Shown here in pieces: positions 26,001 to 37,811 of a stretch of 64,000 bases of DNA (positions are counted from its first letter, which is position 1; every line of letters starts with the position of its first letter). Source of the stretch: Prochlorococcus sp. AG-409-A10 (GTDB taxonomy: Bacteria > Cyanobacteriota > Cyanobacteriia > PCC-6307 > Cyanobiaceae); the NCBI GenBank assembly GCA_003216175.1, contig QCJG01000003.1:124001-188000 (forward strand), written 5' to 3'. The notes beneath the pieces were generated by a model. It was not told the origin of the DNA, did not search any database, and saw only the letters and a program-made list of their open reading frames with translations. Both the position numbers and the translations under genes were made by a program.

Positions 26001-26296
26001 TCTTTAATCTCTCCGGTTTCTTTATTAACTAAGCGACAAGTCACATACATTTGAGAAGCAAAAGTTGCATCTCTTCTTTTTGCTTCTTCTACATCATGCC
26101 TAGGACGCTTAAGCCTATATTCTGATCCTATAAAATGTAGCTCAAGTTTACCGGTATAGTCTGTAATAGGAGAAAAATTGTCTAATTCTTCTATCAAGCC
26201 TTTATCCAAAAACCACTTAAAACTTGATCTTTGCACCTCAACCAGATCAGGCAGATATGTAGCTGCTTTGGCTACCTGAATCGCGCTTCTGCTCAT
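23009..26296 (-). CDS. rpoB: RNA polymerase beta subunit
   Basis: The 1095-residue beta subunit, shorter than the E. coli protein because it lacks that lineage's insertions. The rifampicin-pocket segment reads [20 protein letters not shown] and then [11 protein letters not shown], with the usual susceptible-type residues at the main positions. [15 protein letters not shown] and the C-terminal [19 protein letters not shown] are canonical. It heads the rpoB-rpoC1-rpoC2 unit, with a 251-base leader before it that separates it from tatD. Confidence 0.98.
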   Translation of the reverse strand: MSRSAIQVAKAATYLPDLVEVQRSSFKWFLDKGLIEELDNFSPITDYTGKLELHFIGSEYRLKRPRHDVEEAKRRDATFASQMYVTCRLVNKETGEIKEQEVFIGELPLMTERGTFIINGAERVIVNQIVRSPGVYFKDEQDKNGRRTYNASVIPNRGAWLKFETDKNDLLHVRVDKTRKINAHVLMRAMGLSDNDVIDKLRHPEFYKKSIDAANEEGISSEDQALLELYKKLRPGEPPSVSGGQQLLQTRFFDPKRYDLGRVGRYKINKKLRLTIPDSVRTLTNEDVLSTLDYLINLELDIGGATLDDIDHLGNRRVRSVGELLQNQVRVGLNRLERIIKERMTVGETDSLTPAQLVNPKPLVAAIKEFFGSSQLSQFMDQTNPLAELTHKRRISALGPGGLTRERAGFAVRDIHPSHYGRLCPIETPEGPNAGLINSLATHARVNEYGFIETPFWKVENGRLIKEGDPIYLSADLEDECRVAPGDVATDEEGKILAELVPVRYRQDFETVSPEQVDYVQLSPVQVISVAASLIPFLEHDDANRALMGSNMQRQAVPLLRPERPLVGTGLETQVARDSGMVPISKVNGTVTYVDANAIVVTDEEGNDHTHYLQKYQRSNQDTCLNHRPIVFNGDPVIVGQVLADGSACEGGEIALGQNVLIAYMPWEGYNYEDAILVSERLVKDDLYTSVHIEKYEIEARQTKLGPEEITREIPNVSEENLGNLDEMGIIRIGAFVESGDILVGKVTPKGESDQPPEEKLLRAIFGEKARDVRDNSLRVPSTERGRVVDVRIYTREQGDELPPGANMVVRVYVAQRRKIQVGDKMAGRHGNKGIISRILPREDMPYLPDGTPVDICLNPLGVPSRMNVGQVFELLMGWAASNLDCRVKIVPFDEMYGPEMSNQTVQAYLKEAAKQPGKSWVYNPEDPGKLLLKDGRTGEPFDQPVAVGYAHFLKLVHLVDDKIHARSTGPYSLVTQQPLGGKAQQGGQRLGEMEVWALEAYGAAYTLQELLTVKSDDMQGRNEALNSIVKGKPIPRPGTPESFKVLMRELQSLGLDIGVYTDDGKEVDLMQDVNPRRSTPSRPTYESLGKDYEE

Positions 26297-26547
26297 TCGA
26301 GAACCTGCGTTTATATGTAGAGGACGGGGTTAATGTCTTGTCCTTTAGGTCGAAAAATGATCTTTACTAAGAAAAAACAAAAAACAATCTTCTAAAGACT
26401 GAAATTTGAGATTGATTTTACTTAATCAACGAACAAACTGACACAAAGGTAGAACCTTAAAGGGTTAAGCGCAGATACCACGCCTAGGCAAGACAATGAA
26501 TAACTCTACACTCAAATCAGAAAATTAACTAGAGTAAATGTTGATAT
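26297..26547 (-). other. rpoB leader / intergenic region
   Basis: A gene-free stretch of 251 bases between tatD and rpoB. On the minus strand it holds a possible stem of five base pairs (AGGAC with GTCCT, around 26321-26344) close to the rpoB start. No reading frame of note, tRNA or protein-binding site was recognised. It probably contains the rpoB promoter, since tatD is housekeeping and the spacing is far larger than elsewhere in this run. Confidence 0.35.
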
Positions 26548-27339
26548 TTAAGGCAACGCAAACAATTCTCTTGCATTTTGAGTGGTTTTTTCAGCAATTT
26601 CAGAAAAGCTTACACCCCTAATCTCTGAAATTTTATTTACTACGTGCTTTACGAAAGAAGGTTCATTCCTTTTTCCTCTATGAGGAACTGGAGATAAAAA
26701 AGGACTATCGGTTTCTACTAGAAATCTACTTTGTGGAACTTCTTTAGCGCATTCATGAATATCAATAGCGTTTTTAAAAGTTACATTTCCACTAAAGCTT
26801 ATATAAAAACCAAGATCAAGGAACTCTCTCATCTCTTTGACATTGCCGCTCCAGCAATGCATAACACCTTGTGGACAACAACCATCTTTGGAGAGATTAG
26901 AAAATACTTCTAACATTTCTTTTGCAGCATCTCTGCAATGAACAATGACTGGCAAATTTAATTCAAAAGCCAACTTTAATTGCGGCATTAAAATTGAAAG
27001 CTGCTCACTCAAGTTCTCAGCTTTAAAAAGATCAAGTCCTAATTCCCCTATTGCTACAACTCGACTATCATCAAGAGCTGCTTTTTTCAAAACACTTACA
27101 GTTTCAGGTCCCCAATGATGCACATCCAATGGATGTACTCCTACTGAATATCTCATCTCCTGAAATTGATCAGCCATTGATTTAATAGCAGGTATTTCAG
27201 AGGGTTCTACACAAGCATGTAATAAAGCTTTAACGCCTTGAGATCTCCACCTTTCTGCAACCTTTTCTCTATCTTCATTAAAGTTAGAGAATACGATATG
27301 ACAGTGACTATCAATTATTGAACTTTTAGAATCGCTCAA
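26548..27339 (-). CDS. tatD: TatD-family metal-dependent deoxyribonuclease
   Basis: A 263-residue TIM-barrel metallohydrolase of the TatD family, which has 3'-5' exonuclease activity on DNA and RNA in characterised members. The metal ligands are seen in IDSHCHI (HxH), IGELGLD (Glu), PVIVHCRDA and MHCWSG (His) and LVETDSPFLSP (Asp). It lies between rpsT and rpoB on the same strand, an arrangement that joins translation, repair and transcription genes. The physiological substrate is not known. Confidence 0.93.
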   Translation of the reverse strand: MSDSKSSIIDSHCHIVFSNFNEDREKVAERWRSQGVKALLHACVEPSEIPAIKSMADQFQEMRYSVGVHPLDVHHWGPETVSVLKKAALDDSRVVAIGELGLDLFKAENLSEQLSILMPQLKLAFELNLPVIVHCRDAAKEMLEVFSNLSKDGCCPQGVMHCWSGNVKEMREFLDLGFYISFSGNVTFKNAIDIHECAKEVPQSRFLVETDSPFLSPVPHRGKRNEPSFVKHVVNKISEIRGVSFSEIAEKTTQNARELFALP

Positions 27340-27389
27340 GATGAAAAATAATAAAGTTATTTAAATATTAAATCTTATATTATTTATTC

Positions 27390-27692
<303 letters not shown>

Positions 27693-27803
27693 TTAGTGAT
27701 TTAGTCTTATGTTAATCCACACTACCCCAAGACCATGAAGAAGATCTACATAAATCAAAAATAAGGCATAAGATAATCAAATTGAACCAATAGCCAAAAG
27801 TTC

Positions 27804-29153
27804 ATGACGCAAATAATTAATAAAGATGAGGTTCAAGAAACCCCTTCAAAAAATTTGACCATAAAAACTGCAAAGAATTTTGATCAAGCTCATGCTGAGC
27901 TCAAGAGAATTACTGACAGGACATCTGGTACCGTCCAAGATAAGGCTATAAAGGTAGTGGACGATATTCTTAAAAACGTTGCTGAAAGAGGGGATGAGGC
28001 GCTTAAAGAATATACTTTTCGCTTTGATGGATTTCTAACGGAAAAATTTGAAGTCCCATCAGATTTAATATTGAAAGCTTGGGAAGAGACTCCTAAGGAG
28101 TTACAAGATTCACTCCTATTGGCAAAAGAAAGAATTGAAAAATTTCATAGTCTTCAGATACCAAAAAACATCATTTATACTGGACCCAATGGTGAATCAT
28201 TAGGACGAAGATGGAGCCCTGTTGAAAAAGCGGGAATATATGTTCCTGGAGGAAGAGCCGCCTATCCAAGCACCGTATTAATGAATTCTATTCCAGCCTA
28301 TGTTGCAGGAGTGAATCAAATCATCATGGTTTCTCCGACCAACTCTAAAGGGGAGTTAAACCAAACCGTATTAGCAGCAGCACATATTACAGGTATCAAC
28401 AAAGTTTTTCGTGTTGGAGGCGCTCAAGCAATTGGCGCTCTTGCTTGTGGAACTGAATCAATTCCTAAAGTAGATGTAATTACTGGGCCAGGAAATATTT
28501 ATGTAACTTTGGCAAAGAAAAAAGTTTATGGAAGGGTAGGAATTGATTCTTTAGCTGGTCCAAGTGAGATTCTAATAATCGCTGATCAATCAGCAAAATT
28601 AGAACACGTTGCATCAGATATGTTAGCTCAATCGGAACATGATCCTTTAGCTTCGGCAATACTCATCACTACTAATAAAAAATTAGCGGAAAAATTACCA
28701 TCAGAAATAGAACGTCAATTAATTAATCATCCAAGATTAAAAATATGCCAAGAATCAATAACTAAATGGGGTTTGATAGTCCTTTGTGATGATTTAGAAA
28801 CTTGTACAAAATTAAGTGATACTTTTGCCCCAGAGCATCTTGAATTACTTGTTGAAGACCCAAAAAAATTATCAACAAGCATCAAAAATGCTGGAGCAAT
28901 ATTTATGGGGCCATGGAGTCCAGAGGCTATTGGAGATTATCTTGGAGGACCTAATCACACTCTTCCCACATCAGGGACTGCAAGATTTGCTGGCGCTCTA
29001 GGGGTTGAAACTTTTATGAAAAATACTTCATTGATAGATTTTTCAAAAGAAGCTTTTAATGCGAATAAAAATGCAGTTGTGCATTTAGCCAATAGCGAAG
29101 GCTTACATAGTCATGCAGAATCAATAAGAATTAGAGATTCTAAATCTTCTTAA
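27804..29153 (+). CDS. hisD: Histidinol dehydrogenase
   Basis: HisD oxidises L-histidinol to L-histidine in two NAD-dependent steps, ending histidine synthesis, with one zinc ion. The protein is 449 residues. The signature runs through [22 protein letters not shown], with zinc ligands expected at the Gln and His in [10 protein letters not shown] and later at HLELLVED and GPNHTLPT. It is a single gene away from other his genes, as is normal in cyanobacteria. Its last 14 bases overlap the end of the convergent rpiA gene. Confidence 0.96.
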   Translation: MTQIINKDEVQETPSKNLTIKTAKNFDQAHAELKRITDRTSGTVQDKAIKVVDDILKNVAERGDEALKEYTFRFDGFLTEKFEVPSDLILKAWEETPKELQDSLLLAKERIEKFHSLQIPKNIIYTGPNGESLGRRWSPVEKAGIYVPGGRAAYPSTVLMNSIPAYVAGVNQIIMVSPTNSKGELNQTVLAAAHITGINKVFRVGGAQAIGALACGTESIPKVDVITGPGNIYVTLAKKKVYGRVGIDSLAGPSEILIIADQSAKLEHVASDMLAQSEHDPLASAILITTNKKLAEKLPSEIERQLINHPRLKICQESITKWGLIVLCDDLETCTKLSDTFAPEHLELLVEDPKKLSTSIKNAGAIFMGPWSPEAIGDYLGGPNHTLPTSGTARFAGALGVETFMKNTSLIDFSKEAFNANKNAVVHLANSEGLHSHAESIRIRDSKSS

Positions 29154-29850
29154 GTGATTCAACACCCACTACGTCATTTTCTACTTTTCCAACTAATACT
29201 TCATCTGTCAGATTTACAAAAAGTCCATTTTCTAGAACACCTGGAATGTTGTTAATTTGACTCTCCAATAGTTGGGGTTGGTCAATACCATTCCTGAAAG
29301 TTAAATCAAGTATCAAATTTCCCTGATCAGTAACTATAGGTCCAGCCTTTTTTTGAGCCATTCTTAGATTTCCTTCTCCTTCAAGAGTCTTTAATGTTCT
29401 TTGTACTTGTTTCCAAGCAGAAGGAAGAACCTCGACTGGTAATTTGAAATCAAGGTTCAATTTTTCAACAATTTTTGTTGAATCAACCACAACTATAAAT
29501 TTTTTAGCCAAAGCAGCAACAAGTTTTTCCTGTACGTGACAAGCTCCTCCTCCTTTAATTAGTTGAAATTTGGGATCAACTTCATCTGCACCATCAATCG
29601 CAAGATCTATTTCTGAAACTGAGGAAAGAGATTTAAGTGGTATTCCTAATTCAGAAGCAAGAACTTCACCCTGAAAAGACGTAGTCACTCCAACAACGTC
29701 TTTAATTTCTCCAGATTTTATTTTCAGCGCAAGAGCTTCAATCATCAAAGCAGCTGTAGAGCCAGAGCCAAGTCCTAGAATCATTCCGTTTTGAATTTGA
29801 TCCACAGCAGCTTGAGCAACTGCTTGTTTCATTTGATTTTGCAGATCCAT
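29140..29850 (-). CDS. rpiA: Ribose-5-phosphate isomerase A
   Basis: RpiA interconverts ribose 5-phosphate and ribulose 5-phosphate in the Calvin cycle and pentose phosphate pathway. The 236-residue protein carries the family motifs [19 protein letters not shown] and KGGGAC with the usual active-site Asp, Glu and Lys residues. It converges on hisD with a 14-base overlap. The ATG is about 40 bases downstream of the protease gene on the same strand, so the two may share a transcript. Confidence 0.96.
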   Translation of the reverse strand: MDLQNQMKQAVAQAAVDQIQNGMILGLGSGSTAALMIEALALKIKSGEIKDVVGVTTSFQGEVLASELGIPLKSLSSVSEIDLAIDGADEVDPKFQLIKGGGACHVQEKLVAALAKKFIVVVDSTKIVEKLNLDFKLPVEVLPSAWKQVQRTLKTLEGEGNLRMAQKKAGPIVTDQGNLILDLTFRNGIDQPQLLESQINNIPGVLENGLFVNLTDEVLVGKVENDVVGVESLKKI

Positions 29851-29886
29851 TTAGTCGTACCTTTTCTGAAGACAGTAGCAAGATTT

Positions 29887-31044
<1,158 letters not shown>

Positions 31045-31137
31045 CTACGTAAAACAATAAAGTAGATCAATCAAAAATAATAAGAACTTGATTTTAGAGG
31101 TAACCGAAACCTTTATCTAGTAATATTTAATTGCCTG

Positions 31138-31212
31138 ACGGTACCTCTTTGAATAGGGGCGGGTCAAAACTTAAAACCGATCGGGCTTCCTGCCCGACAT
31201 CGACACTGCCTT
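31138..31212 (+). promoter_or_regulatory. Structured leader of the rimP-nusA-infB operon
   Basis: Before the rimP start lies a small hairpin with a perfect six-base-pair stem, TCGGGC (31181-31186) and GCCCGA (31192-31197), with loop TTCCT. A GGGGCGGG run 20 bases upstream could pair with the same 3' arm, giving two alternative folds. No T-run follows, so it is not a simple terminator. Autoregulation of nusA operons through the leader is known in other bacteria; here it is only a suggestion. Confidence 0.35.
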
Positions 31213-31683
31213 TTGTCTAATCAAACCGTTACACAATTGAAAGTTCTTACATCCAAGTCAGCAACTAATTATGGCTTTGATGTAATCGATTTTAAGATGT
31301 TCACTCATCTAAATCCCTTATCAATTCAAGTAAATATCCGACACAAAAATCCAGATAAGAAAGTAACTATTGATGACTGTTCCATCCTTAGTCAACGCAT
31401 AGATGAAGCTATTAAGGATTCTTCAATTATTGACCAACCTTACACTCTAGAAATTAGCAGCGAGGGAATTGGTGATTTCTTAACTGAGGAAAAAGATTTT
31501 CAAATTTTTAAAGGTTTTCCAATTGAAGTCACTTATCAGGATTTACAAAAAATTGAACAACAATCAAATGGTTTGCTTCTAAAAAGGACAGATAATGATT
31601 TACAAATAAATCAAAAGGGGAAAACTCACCGAATCCCAGTCGAAGACGTTATTCAAGTCCGACTCACGACACCTTCTGGTTAA
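31213..31683 (+). CDS. rimP: Ribosome maturation factor RimP
   Basis: RimP (YhbC) is needed for late maturation of the 30S subunit. This 156-residue protein shows the conserved N-domain end YTLEISSEGIGDFLTEEKDF, in which the usual SSPGLDRPL is altered to SSEGIGDFL, a divergence worth noting. The start appears to be TTG; there is no in-frame ATG close to the domain start. It heads the conserved rimP-nusA-ylxR-infB order. Confidence 0.9.
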   Translation: MSNQTVTQLKVLTSKSATNYGFDVIDFKMFTHLNPLSIQVNIRHKNPDKKVTIDDCSILSQRIDEAIKDSSIIDQPYTLEISSEGIGDFLTEEKDFQIFKGFPIEVTYQDLQKIEQQSNGLLLKRTDNDLQINQKGKTHRIPVEDVIQVRLTTPSG

Positions 31684-31738
31684 AATCTAGATATCTATTA
31701 TCTAACTCAATCCTTCTCATCTCTATATCCCATCATCG

Positions 31739-33232
31739 ATGGCTCTTGTTTTACTCCCAGGCTTAAATAACTTAATTGAAGACATTAGTGAGGAAAAAAA
31801 ACTTCCATCACAAGTTGTCGAAGCTGCTTTGAGAGAAGCACTTCTAAAAGGTTATGAACGATATCGAAGAACTCTTTATTTAGGTATCAGTGAAGATCCT
31901 TTTGAGGAAGATTATTTTAGTAACTTTGATGTTGGGCTAGATCTGGAAGAGGAAGGTTATAGAGTTTTGGCCAGTAAAATAATAGTTGAAGAGGTTGAGA
32001 GTGATGATCATCAAATATCAATATCTGAGGTAATGCAAGTTGCTGATGACGCTCAAGTGGGAGATACCGTTGTACTAGATGTGACTCCAGAGAGAGAAGA
32101 TTTTGGAAGAATGGCTGCAGCTACAACCAAGCAAGTTTTAGCTCAAAAGTTGAGAGATCAACAAAGAAGAATGATTCAAGAGGAATTTGCTGACTTAGAA
32201 GATCCAGTTCTAACTGCAAGAGTCATAAGATTTGAAAGACAATCAGTAATTATGGCAGTAAGTTCTGGTCTAGGCAGACCAGAAGTAGAAGCAGAGCTTC
32301 CAAGGCGAGATCAATTGCCAAATGATAATTATCGAGCAAACGCAACATTTAAAGTATTCCTTAAAGAAGTTAGTGAAATTCCTAGAAAAGGCCCTCAACT
32401 TTTTGTGAGCAGATCAAATGCTGGGCTAGTTGTCTATTTATTTGAAAATGAGGTTCCTGAAATTCAAGAAGGTTCCGTACGAATTGTGGCTGTTGCTCGT
32501 GAAGCAAATCCACCTTCAAGAGCAGTTGGTCCCAGAACAAAAGTAGCTGTTGACAGTATTGAGCGAGAGGTTGACCCTGTCGGAGCATGTATTGGTGCAA
32601 GAGGATCTCGCATTCAACAAGTAGTTAATGAACTTCGTGGAGAAAAAATAGATGTAATTCGCTGGTCTGCTGACCCTGTTCAATACATCTGTAATTCTTT
32701 AAGTCCTGCAAAAGTTGAAGTGGTAAGACTTGTTGATCCAGAAGGTCAGCATGCGCATGTACTAGTCCCGCCAGATCAACTTAGCCTCGCAATCGGCAGA
32801 GAAGGGCAAAATGTAAGACTTGCCGCAAGGCTTACGGGATGGAAAATAGATATCAAAAATTCTCAAGAATATGATCAAGCTACTGAAGATTCTGAGGTTG
32901 CAGAATTAATTTCTCAAAGGGAAGAAGAAGAATCTTTACAAAGAGAAGCTGAGCAGAGATTAGAGGCGGAACAGGCAGCCAGAGCGGAAGAAGATGCTCG
33001 ATTAAGAGAGCTTTACCCTTTACCAGAAGACGAAGAAGACTTTCAAGACGAACAATTAACAGCTATCGATACTGAGGAACCTGAAACTGAGGAAACTGAA
33101 ACTGAGGAAACTGAAACTGAGGAGACTGAAACTGAGGAAACTGAAACTGAGGCAAGTGATATTGAAGAAACAATCGAAAAGGTGGTTACTGGCGAAGATA
33201 AAGTGATTACAGAAGAGGAAGGAACCCGGTGA
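31739..33232 (+). CDS. nusA: Transcription termination/antitermination factor NusA
   Basis: NusA binds RNA polymerase and nascent RNA, controlling pausing, termination and antitermination. The 497-residue protein has the N-terminal polymerase-binding domain (about 1-120), an S1 domain (about 130-205) and two KH domains (about 225-370, with VGACIGARGSRI and AIGREGQNVRLA). After residue 385 there is a charged coiled region and then a run of five TEETE-like pentads and a Thr/Glu-rich tail in place of the acidic repeats of the E. coli protein. Its TGA overlaps the GTG start of ylxR by four bases. Confidence 0.96.
   Translation: MALVLLPGLNNLIEDISEEKKLPSQVVEAALREALLKGYERYRRTLYLGISEDPFEEDYFSNFDVGLDLEEEGYRVLASKIIVEEVESDDHQISISEVMQVADDAQVGDTVVLDVTPEREDFGRMAAATTKQVLAQKLRDQQRRMIQEEFADLEDPVLTARVIRFERQSVIMAVSSGLGRPEVEAELPRRDQLPNDNYRANATFKVFLKEVSEIPRKGPQLFVSRSNAGLVVYLFENEVPEIQEGSVRIVAVAREANPPSRAVGPRTKVAVDSIEREVDPVGACIGARGSRIQQVVNELRGEKIDVIRWSADPVQYICNSLSPAKVEVVRLVDPEGQHAHVLVPPDQLSLAIGREGQNVRLAARLTGWKIDIKNSQEYDQATEDSEVAELISQREEEESLQREAEQRLEAEQAARAEEDARLRELYPLPEDEEDFQDEQLTAIDTEEPETEETETEETETEETETEETETEASDIEETIEKVVTGEDKVITEEEGTR
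33071..33152 (+). repeat. 15-bp tandem repeat in nusA
   Basis: Five consecutive 15-base units of ACTGAGGAAACTGAA (first unit 33071-33085; first and fourth units differ by one base each) and a partial sixth encode Thr-Glu-Glu-Thr-Glu pentads in the NusA C-terminal tail. The near identity at DNA level means recent slippage, so copy number probably differs among strains. Confidence 0.9.
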
Positions 33233-33504
33233 GTCAAAGCCCCATTCTGCGTAGATGTGTAGCTTGCAAAAAACTTCTTGATCGCAAGTGTCTTTTAAAA
33301 GTTACTAGAGATTTTCAGAATGGAGTAGTTCTCTCAGCCGGGATGGGAAGATCAGCCTATCTCTGTCGAAATGAGTCATGTTTTGAAGAAGCCTTGAAGC
33401 GTAAACGATTACAAAAAGCTTTGAGATGTGATATTCACTCAAGCGTTTTCAATATGCTCCAAAAACAACTTAATACCTGCATTGATTCAGATACTGAGGC
33501 ATGA
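33229..33504 (+). CDS. ylxR: YlxR (DUF448) RNA-binding protein
   Basis: A 91-residue member of the YlxR/DUF448 family, which lies between nusA and infB in many bacteria and is thought to bind RNA; a link to RNase P has been proposed in Bacillus. The N-terminus has RRCVACKKL and the conserved block is GMGRSAYLCRNESCFEEALKRK. It starts at GTG within a GTGA overlap with nusA, so translation is probably coupled. Confidence 0.92.
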   Translation: MSQSPILRRCVACKKLLDRKCLLKVTRDFQNGVVLSAGMGRSAYLCRNESCFEEALKRKRLQKALRCDIHSSVFNMLQKQLNTCIDSDTEA

Positions 33505-33564
33505 TGTTCATTAAGAGAACTCATTCACCTCAAAAACCAAATCTAAATTTCAAGCACAACATTA

Positions 33565-36500
33565 ATGACCAGCAGCGGCAAAATCAGAATTTATGAATTG
33601 TCCAAGGACTTAAGCCTTGACAATAAAGATGTGCTAGACGCAGCTCGCAAACTTGCAATAGAAGCAAAGAGCCATAGCAGTTCTATAAGCAGTCTTGAGG
33701 CAAATCAAATAAAAGATTTTCTAAAAAAAAGCGATAATGTAAAAACAACCAGCAAACCTAGTAAGAAATTAGATAAAGAAATTCTTTCCGTTAAAAAAAA
33801 TCCTGTCAAAACTCAAAAGAATCATAAGCCTGAACTTCAGAAAATTACTCCTAAGCAATCAAAACTTTCGCAAGCAAATCTAAATGTCCCTTTAAAGCCA
33901 AGTAAAACCCTAGTTAAAGCCCAAGGATCATCTCCAACCAATAACCCAAAAACTTCAGAGAATAAATTTCCAGCACAACAACAAATAACCCCTCCTTCTA
34001 AACCAAACAAACCGCTGCCTCCCAAGCCAAGACAAGAAGTAAAACAATCTATTACCAAGCCTTTAAATCAAGCTGAGAAGAAAATTCCTGTCGAAAAACT
34101 AAAAATAGATAATAAATTAACAAATCAGCCAAAAAGTTCTGAATCAGCTAAAAAGCCAAAAATTCAACCACAACAAACTTATGGTCAGCAGCCTAAGAGA
34201 CCATTAGCACCACCAAGTAGACCAAAAATAAATATTCAAGATAAAAAACAATTACAACCTAATAACCAAAAGCCAAAATCAAAGATTAATCAAGGTGACA
34301 TTTATACTCAGAAAGTAGGTCCAGGAAGTTTTCAAAGAATCAAAAGTCAAAACAAACAGAATTCCCCTTCAAAAACACCTCAGCCTCCAACGAAAGGGAC
34401 TTCTCTTGAACTTGTAGGTGCGCCAATACGTAGAGAAAAACCTAAAAGTAAACCACAGACCAGCGAAGCAAGAAATAAACCATTGATGCCATCGAGACCT
34501 GGAGCACCAAAACCGCCAGTCTCTCTAAATCGTCAAGGACTGTCAAATAGACCTGGCCCAAATAACAGAGCAGGAGGACCAAGTCGTCCTGGGGCTCCAA
34601 ATCGACAAGGTCCTAATCGAGATGGAGTAGCCAATAAACCTATACAAAGTCAAAATCGTCCAGGGGCTAATAATCGAGCTGGAGGTCCTGTTCGTACTGG
34701 ATCTCCTAATCGAAGTGGAATGCAAAATAGGCCTGGAATGCCTACTAGGGTTGTTAGTGGACCTAACAACCATTCCAATAGTCGTCCAGGGGTTCCATCT
34801 GGCATGAGAAAACCAGTTGCACCTAGTGAGTTGATGCAACTTCAAAAGCCACAAGCGAGACCAAGTGCTCCTCAAAGAAAATCTGATTCTCCAACTAGTC
34901 CTAGGCCAAAAAGAGAAAACTCAACTGGAGCAAGGCCACCAGTCAATAGACCAACTCCAGCAGCTCCTAAGAAGCCAGCTCATAGGCCAGGTGGTACTGC
35001 CGCTGCACCAAGAAGAACTGGCAGGCCTGATTGGGACGACAGTGCAAAGCTAGATGCTTTAAGAAATAAATCGCCTCAAAAGCAACGTCAAAAAGTTCAC
35101 ATCATTGGAGAAAATGATGATGCTCTTACCGCAGAGACAAGTGGATTTGCAGGAGAACAACAAGCAGTAGTTCTATCAGCAAGCTTGGCTCGACCATCAA
35201 AGCCTAAATCTGGCAAGAGAAACAATGGGAAGCCTTTAACTGCACTTAAAAAACGTAAAAAAGAAACTACTCGTCAAAGGCAACGAAGACGAGCAATGGA
35301 ATTAAGAGCAGCTAGGGAAGCAAAACTAGTAAGACCTGAAATGATTGTTGTTCCAGAAGACAATCTCACAGTTCAAGAGCTTGCTGACATGTTGAGTGTT
35401 GAGAGTTCCGAGATCATTAAATCATTATTTTTCAAAGGAATTACTGCCACTGTCACTCAATCACTAGATTTAGCCACAATCGAGACAGTTGCTGAAGAAT
35501 TCGGCGTACCTGTTCTTCAAGATGATGTTGAAGAGGCTGCGAAGAAGACAGTTGAAATGATTGAAGAGGGGGATTTAAAACACTTAATGAGAAGGCCTCC
35601 AGTCGTTACTGTGATGGGGCACGTGGACCATGGAAAAACATCTTTACTAGACGCTATTAGAAAAGCGCGGGTTGCGGCAGGAGAAGCTGGAGGTATTACT
35701 CAACACATAGGTGCTTACCAAATCGAAACTGAACATGATGGCTCAACTAAGAAACTAACTTTTCTTGACACTCCAGGGCATGAAGCCTTCACAGCGATGA
35801 GAGCTAGAGGCACCAGGGTTACAGATGTAGCGATTTTAGTTGTAGCTGCAGATGACGGCGTTAGGCCTCAAACCCTTGAAGCTATTAGTCATGCAAGAGC
35901 AGCACAAGTTCCCATTGTCGTAGCAATTAATAAAATAGATAAAGAAGGATCTTCTCCCGACCGCGTAAAACAAGAATTATCAGAACAGGACTTATTGTCA
36001 GAAGAGTGGGGAGGAGACGTAGTAATGGTTCCCGTTAGCGCCATTAAAGGGGAAAACATAGATAAGCTATTAGAAATGGTTTTGCTAGTAACTGAAGTAG
36101 AAGATTTACAAGCGAACCCAGATAGATTAGCTAAAGGTACAGTTATAGAGGCACACTTAGATAAAGCGAAAGGGCCCGTTGCAACATTACTGGTTCAAAA
36201 CGGCACCCTCAAGTCGGGAGATGTAGTAGCAGCTGGTCCAGTACTTGGAAAAGTAAGGGCGATGGTAGATGAAAATGGCTCCAGAATTAAAGAGGCAGGT
36301 CCATCTTGTCCAGTAGAGGCTCTTGGATTCAGTGAAGTTCCAACAGCTGGTGATGAGTTCGAGGTTTACCCTGATGAAAAGACTGCAAGAGCAGTAGTTG
36401 GAGAACGAGCCACAGATGCACGGGCAGCAAGGCTTGCTCAGCAAATGGCTTCTAGACGAGTATCACTTTCTTCTATGTCTGGCCAAGCTAGTGAGGGTGA

Positions 36501-37119
36501 ACTCAAAGAATTAAATATCATTCTCAAAGCTGATGTTCAAGGAAGCTTAGAAGCAATACTTGGTTCTTTAGAGCAGCTTCCAAAAGACGAAGTCCAAGTG
36601 AGAGTATTGCTATCAGCTCCGGGTGAAATCACTGAGACTGATGTTGACTTAGCAGCAGCCTCTGGTGCAGTAATAGTTGGATTCAATACTTCAATGGCAT
36701 CTGGTGCAAAACGCGCAGCCGATGCGAATGGCGTTGACGTCAGAGATTACGAAGTTATATATAAGCTTTTAGAAGATATCCAATTAGCAATGGAGGGTCT
36801 TCTAGAACCAGAAATGATAGAAGAAGCTTTAGGCGTTGCCGAGGTTAGAGCAATATTCTCAATTGGCAAAAGTGCTGTTGCTGGTTGCTATGTAACAAAT
36901 GGAAAAATACAACGGAATTGCCGGGCCAGAGTCAAAAGAGGAAAGCAAATAGTTTTTGAAGGCGATCTAGATTCATTAAAAAGAAATAAAGATGATGTCA
37001 AGGATGTTTCAACAGGTTTCGAATGCGGAATAGGTTGTGATCGATTTGCAAACTGGGAAGAGGGGGATCAAATAGAAGCCTTTAAGCTCGTAACGCAAAG
37101 AAGAAAGTTAACCAATTAA
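33565..37119 (+). CDS. infB: Translation initiation factor IF-2
   Basis: IF-2 is the GTPase that brings fMet-tRNA to the 30S subunit and promotes subunit joining. At 1184 residues it is long for the family, because residues about 60-560 are a disordered, Lys/Pro-rich region with repeated RPG/NRPG motifs between an N-terminal IF2-N domain (residues 4-53) and a second one (about 600-660). The G domain starts at [12 protein letters not shown] (near residue 685), with DTPGHEAF and NKIDKEG following. Domains III and IV end the protein normally. It is the last gene of the rimP operon. Confidence 0.97.
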   Translation: MTSSGKIRIYELSKDLSLDNKDVLDAARKLAIEAKSHSSSISSLEANQIKDFLKKSDNVKTTSKPSKKLDKEILSVKKNPVKTQKNHKPELQKITPKQSKLSQANLNVPLKPSKTLVKAQGSSPTNNPKTSENKFPAQQQITPPSKPNKPLPPKPRQEVKQSITKPLNQAEKKIPVEKLKIDNKLTNQPKSSESAKKPKIQPQQTYGQQPKRPLAPPSRPKINIQDKKQLQPNNQKPKSKINQGDIYTQKVGPGSFQRIKSQNKQNSPSKTPQPPTKGTSLELVGAPIRREKPKSKPQTSEARNKPLMPSRPGAPKPPVSLNRQGLSNRPGPNNRAGGPSRPGAPNRQGPNRDGVANKPIQSQNRPGANNRAGGPVRTGSPNRSGMQNRPGMPTRVVSGPNNHSNSRPGVPSGMRKPVAPSELMQLQKPQARPSAPQRKSDSPTSPRPKRENSTGARPPVNRPTPAAPKKPAHRPGGTAAAPRRTGRPDWDDSAKLDALRNKSPQKQRQKVHIIGENDDALTAETSGFAGEQQAVVLSASLARPSKPKSGKRNNGKPLTALKKRKKETTRQRQRRRAMELRAAREAKLVRPEMIVVPEDNLTVQELADMLSVESSEIIKSLFFKGITATVTQSLDLATIETVAEEFGVPVLQDDVEEAAKKTVEMIEEGDLKHLMRRPPVVTVMGHVDHGKTSLLDAIRKARVAAGEAGGITQHIGAYQIETEHDGSTKKLTFLDTPGHEAFTAMRARGTRVTDVAILVVAADDGVRPQTLEAISHARAAQVPIVVAINKIDKEGSSPDRVKQELSEQDLLSEEWGGDVVMVPVSAIKGENIDKLLEMVLLVTEVEDLQANPDRLAKGTVIEAHLDKAKGPVATLLVQNGTLKSGDVVAAGPVLGKVRAMVDENGSRIKEAGPSCPVEALGFSEVPTAGDEFEVYPDEKTARAVVGERATDARAARLAQQMASRRVSLSSMSGQASEGELKELNIILKADVQGSLEAILGSLEQLPKDEVQVRVLLSAPGEITETDVDLAAASGAVIVGFNTSMASGAKRAADANGVDVRDYEVIYKLLEDIQLAMEGLLEPEMIEEALGVAEVRAIFSIGKSAVAGCYVTNGKIQRNCRARVKRGKQIVFEGDLDSLKRNKDDVKDVSTGFECGIGCDRFANWEEGDQIEAFKLVTQRRKLTN

Positions 37120-37177
37120 ACATCGCTATTAGTTTTTACTTAAGCCAAATTATATTGAATTAATTAAAGATAAAGAG

Positions 37178-37444
37178 CTAATCATCATCTTTTTTATTTC
37201 TATCTTTGAATAACAAAAATCCAAGAATTAAAAGTGCTAAGGTTTGGATCGCAAGATCATTAATAGATACTTTATCTCCCGCAATGATATTGGTAAACAT
37301 AATGAAAAATCCTAGTGCGGCTGACCCGAAGAGTGCTATCCAAACAGCTCTTCTCAATCCCCGATAAGGATTTTTAGACTCCTTCAATAATCGAGCTCTT
37401 AAATTAGGATCCAAATCGGATCCAGGCTTATTAGGATTATTCAA
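37178..37444 (-). CDS. DUF3493 small membrane protein
   Basis: An 88-residue protein with a soluble N-terminus (LDPNLRARLLKESKNPYRGLRR, the DUF3493 hallmark) and two hydrophobic spans (about residues 32-52 and 63-80). Plant relatives include a low-PSII-accumulation-type thylakoid protein, so a role in photosystem assembly is possible, but I only claim the family. It is convergent with infB. Confidence 0.78.
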   Translation of the reverse strand: MNNPNKPGSDLDPNLRARLLKESKNPYRGLRRAVWIALFGSAALGFFIMFTNIIAGDKVSINDLAIQTLALLILGFLLFKDRNKKDDD

Positions 37445-37478
37445 AAAATAAATCGAAAGATGATAATTTAATTCTAGT

Positions 37479-37550
37479 GCCGGTGTAGCTCAGGGGTAGA
37501 GCAACTGATTCGTAACCAGTAGGTCGGTGGTTCAATTCCACTCATCGGCA
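37479..37550 (+). tRNA. tRNA-Thr (anticodon CGT)
   Basis: The cloverleaf is complete: acceptor stem GCCGGTG with CATCGGC (one G-U pair), D arm GCTC/GAGC, anticodon loop TTCGTAA giving anticodon CGT (reads ACG), and T arm GGTGG with CCACT around TTCAATT. CCA is not encoded. The base pair next to the anticodon loop is an A·C mismatch (ACTGA against CCAGT), which is odd but tolerable. No other tRNA was found in the window. Confidence 0.93.
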
Positions 37551-37811
37551 TAAAGTTAGTGAATGAATTTTTAGAGAGAATTTGCCTGTTAGAAGGTAAT
37601 TTGCATAAAACTCTTTCTAGATATTTATTTTTTGATGAAAACCGTGACAACTGCTGAAATAACTATGACCTTTACCTTAGAAACTAACTGTGACTAATGA
37701 TTCAAAGAAAAGCGGCTATGTATTCCCATCACAACGAAAGTGATCTTGATATGTTAGGGTCTTAGCGCTCTAAATGTATGTCATCGGTTTTTACCCTTAC
37801 AAACAAAGGTT
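37551..37811. other. Intergenic region upstream of folE
   Basis: A stretch of 261 bases after tRNA-Thr. A 20-codon frame at 37635-37697 lacks any ribosome-binding site and looks like chance. No repeat, hairpin with T-run or recognised box was seen. It must hold the folE promoter. Confidence 0.3.

Noticed and set aside
33043-33237. Minus-strand frame rich in Ser/Val repeats
   Set aside because: It is the antisense image of the TEETE repeat in nusA and has no start signals.
34543-34875. Minus-strand frame of 110 codons within infB
   Set aside because: It is the reverse of the repetitive RPG region of infB; composition is a by-product of that repeat.
37635-37697. Twenty-codon frame upstream of folE
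   Set aside because: No ribosome-binding site, no recognisable sequence and very short.
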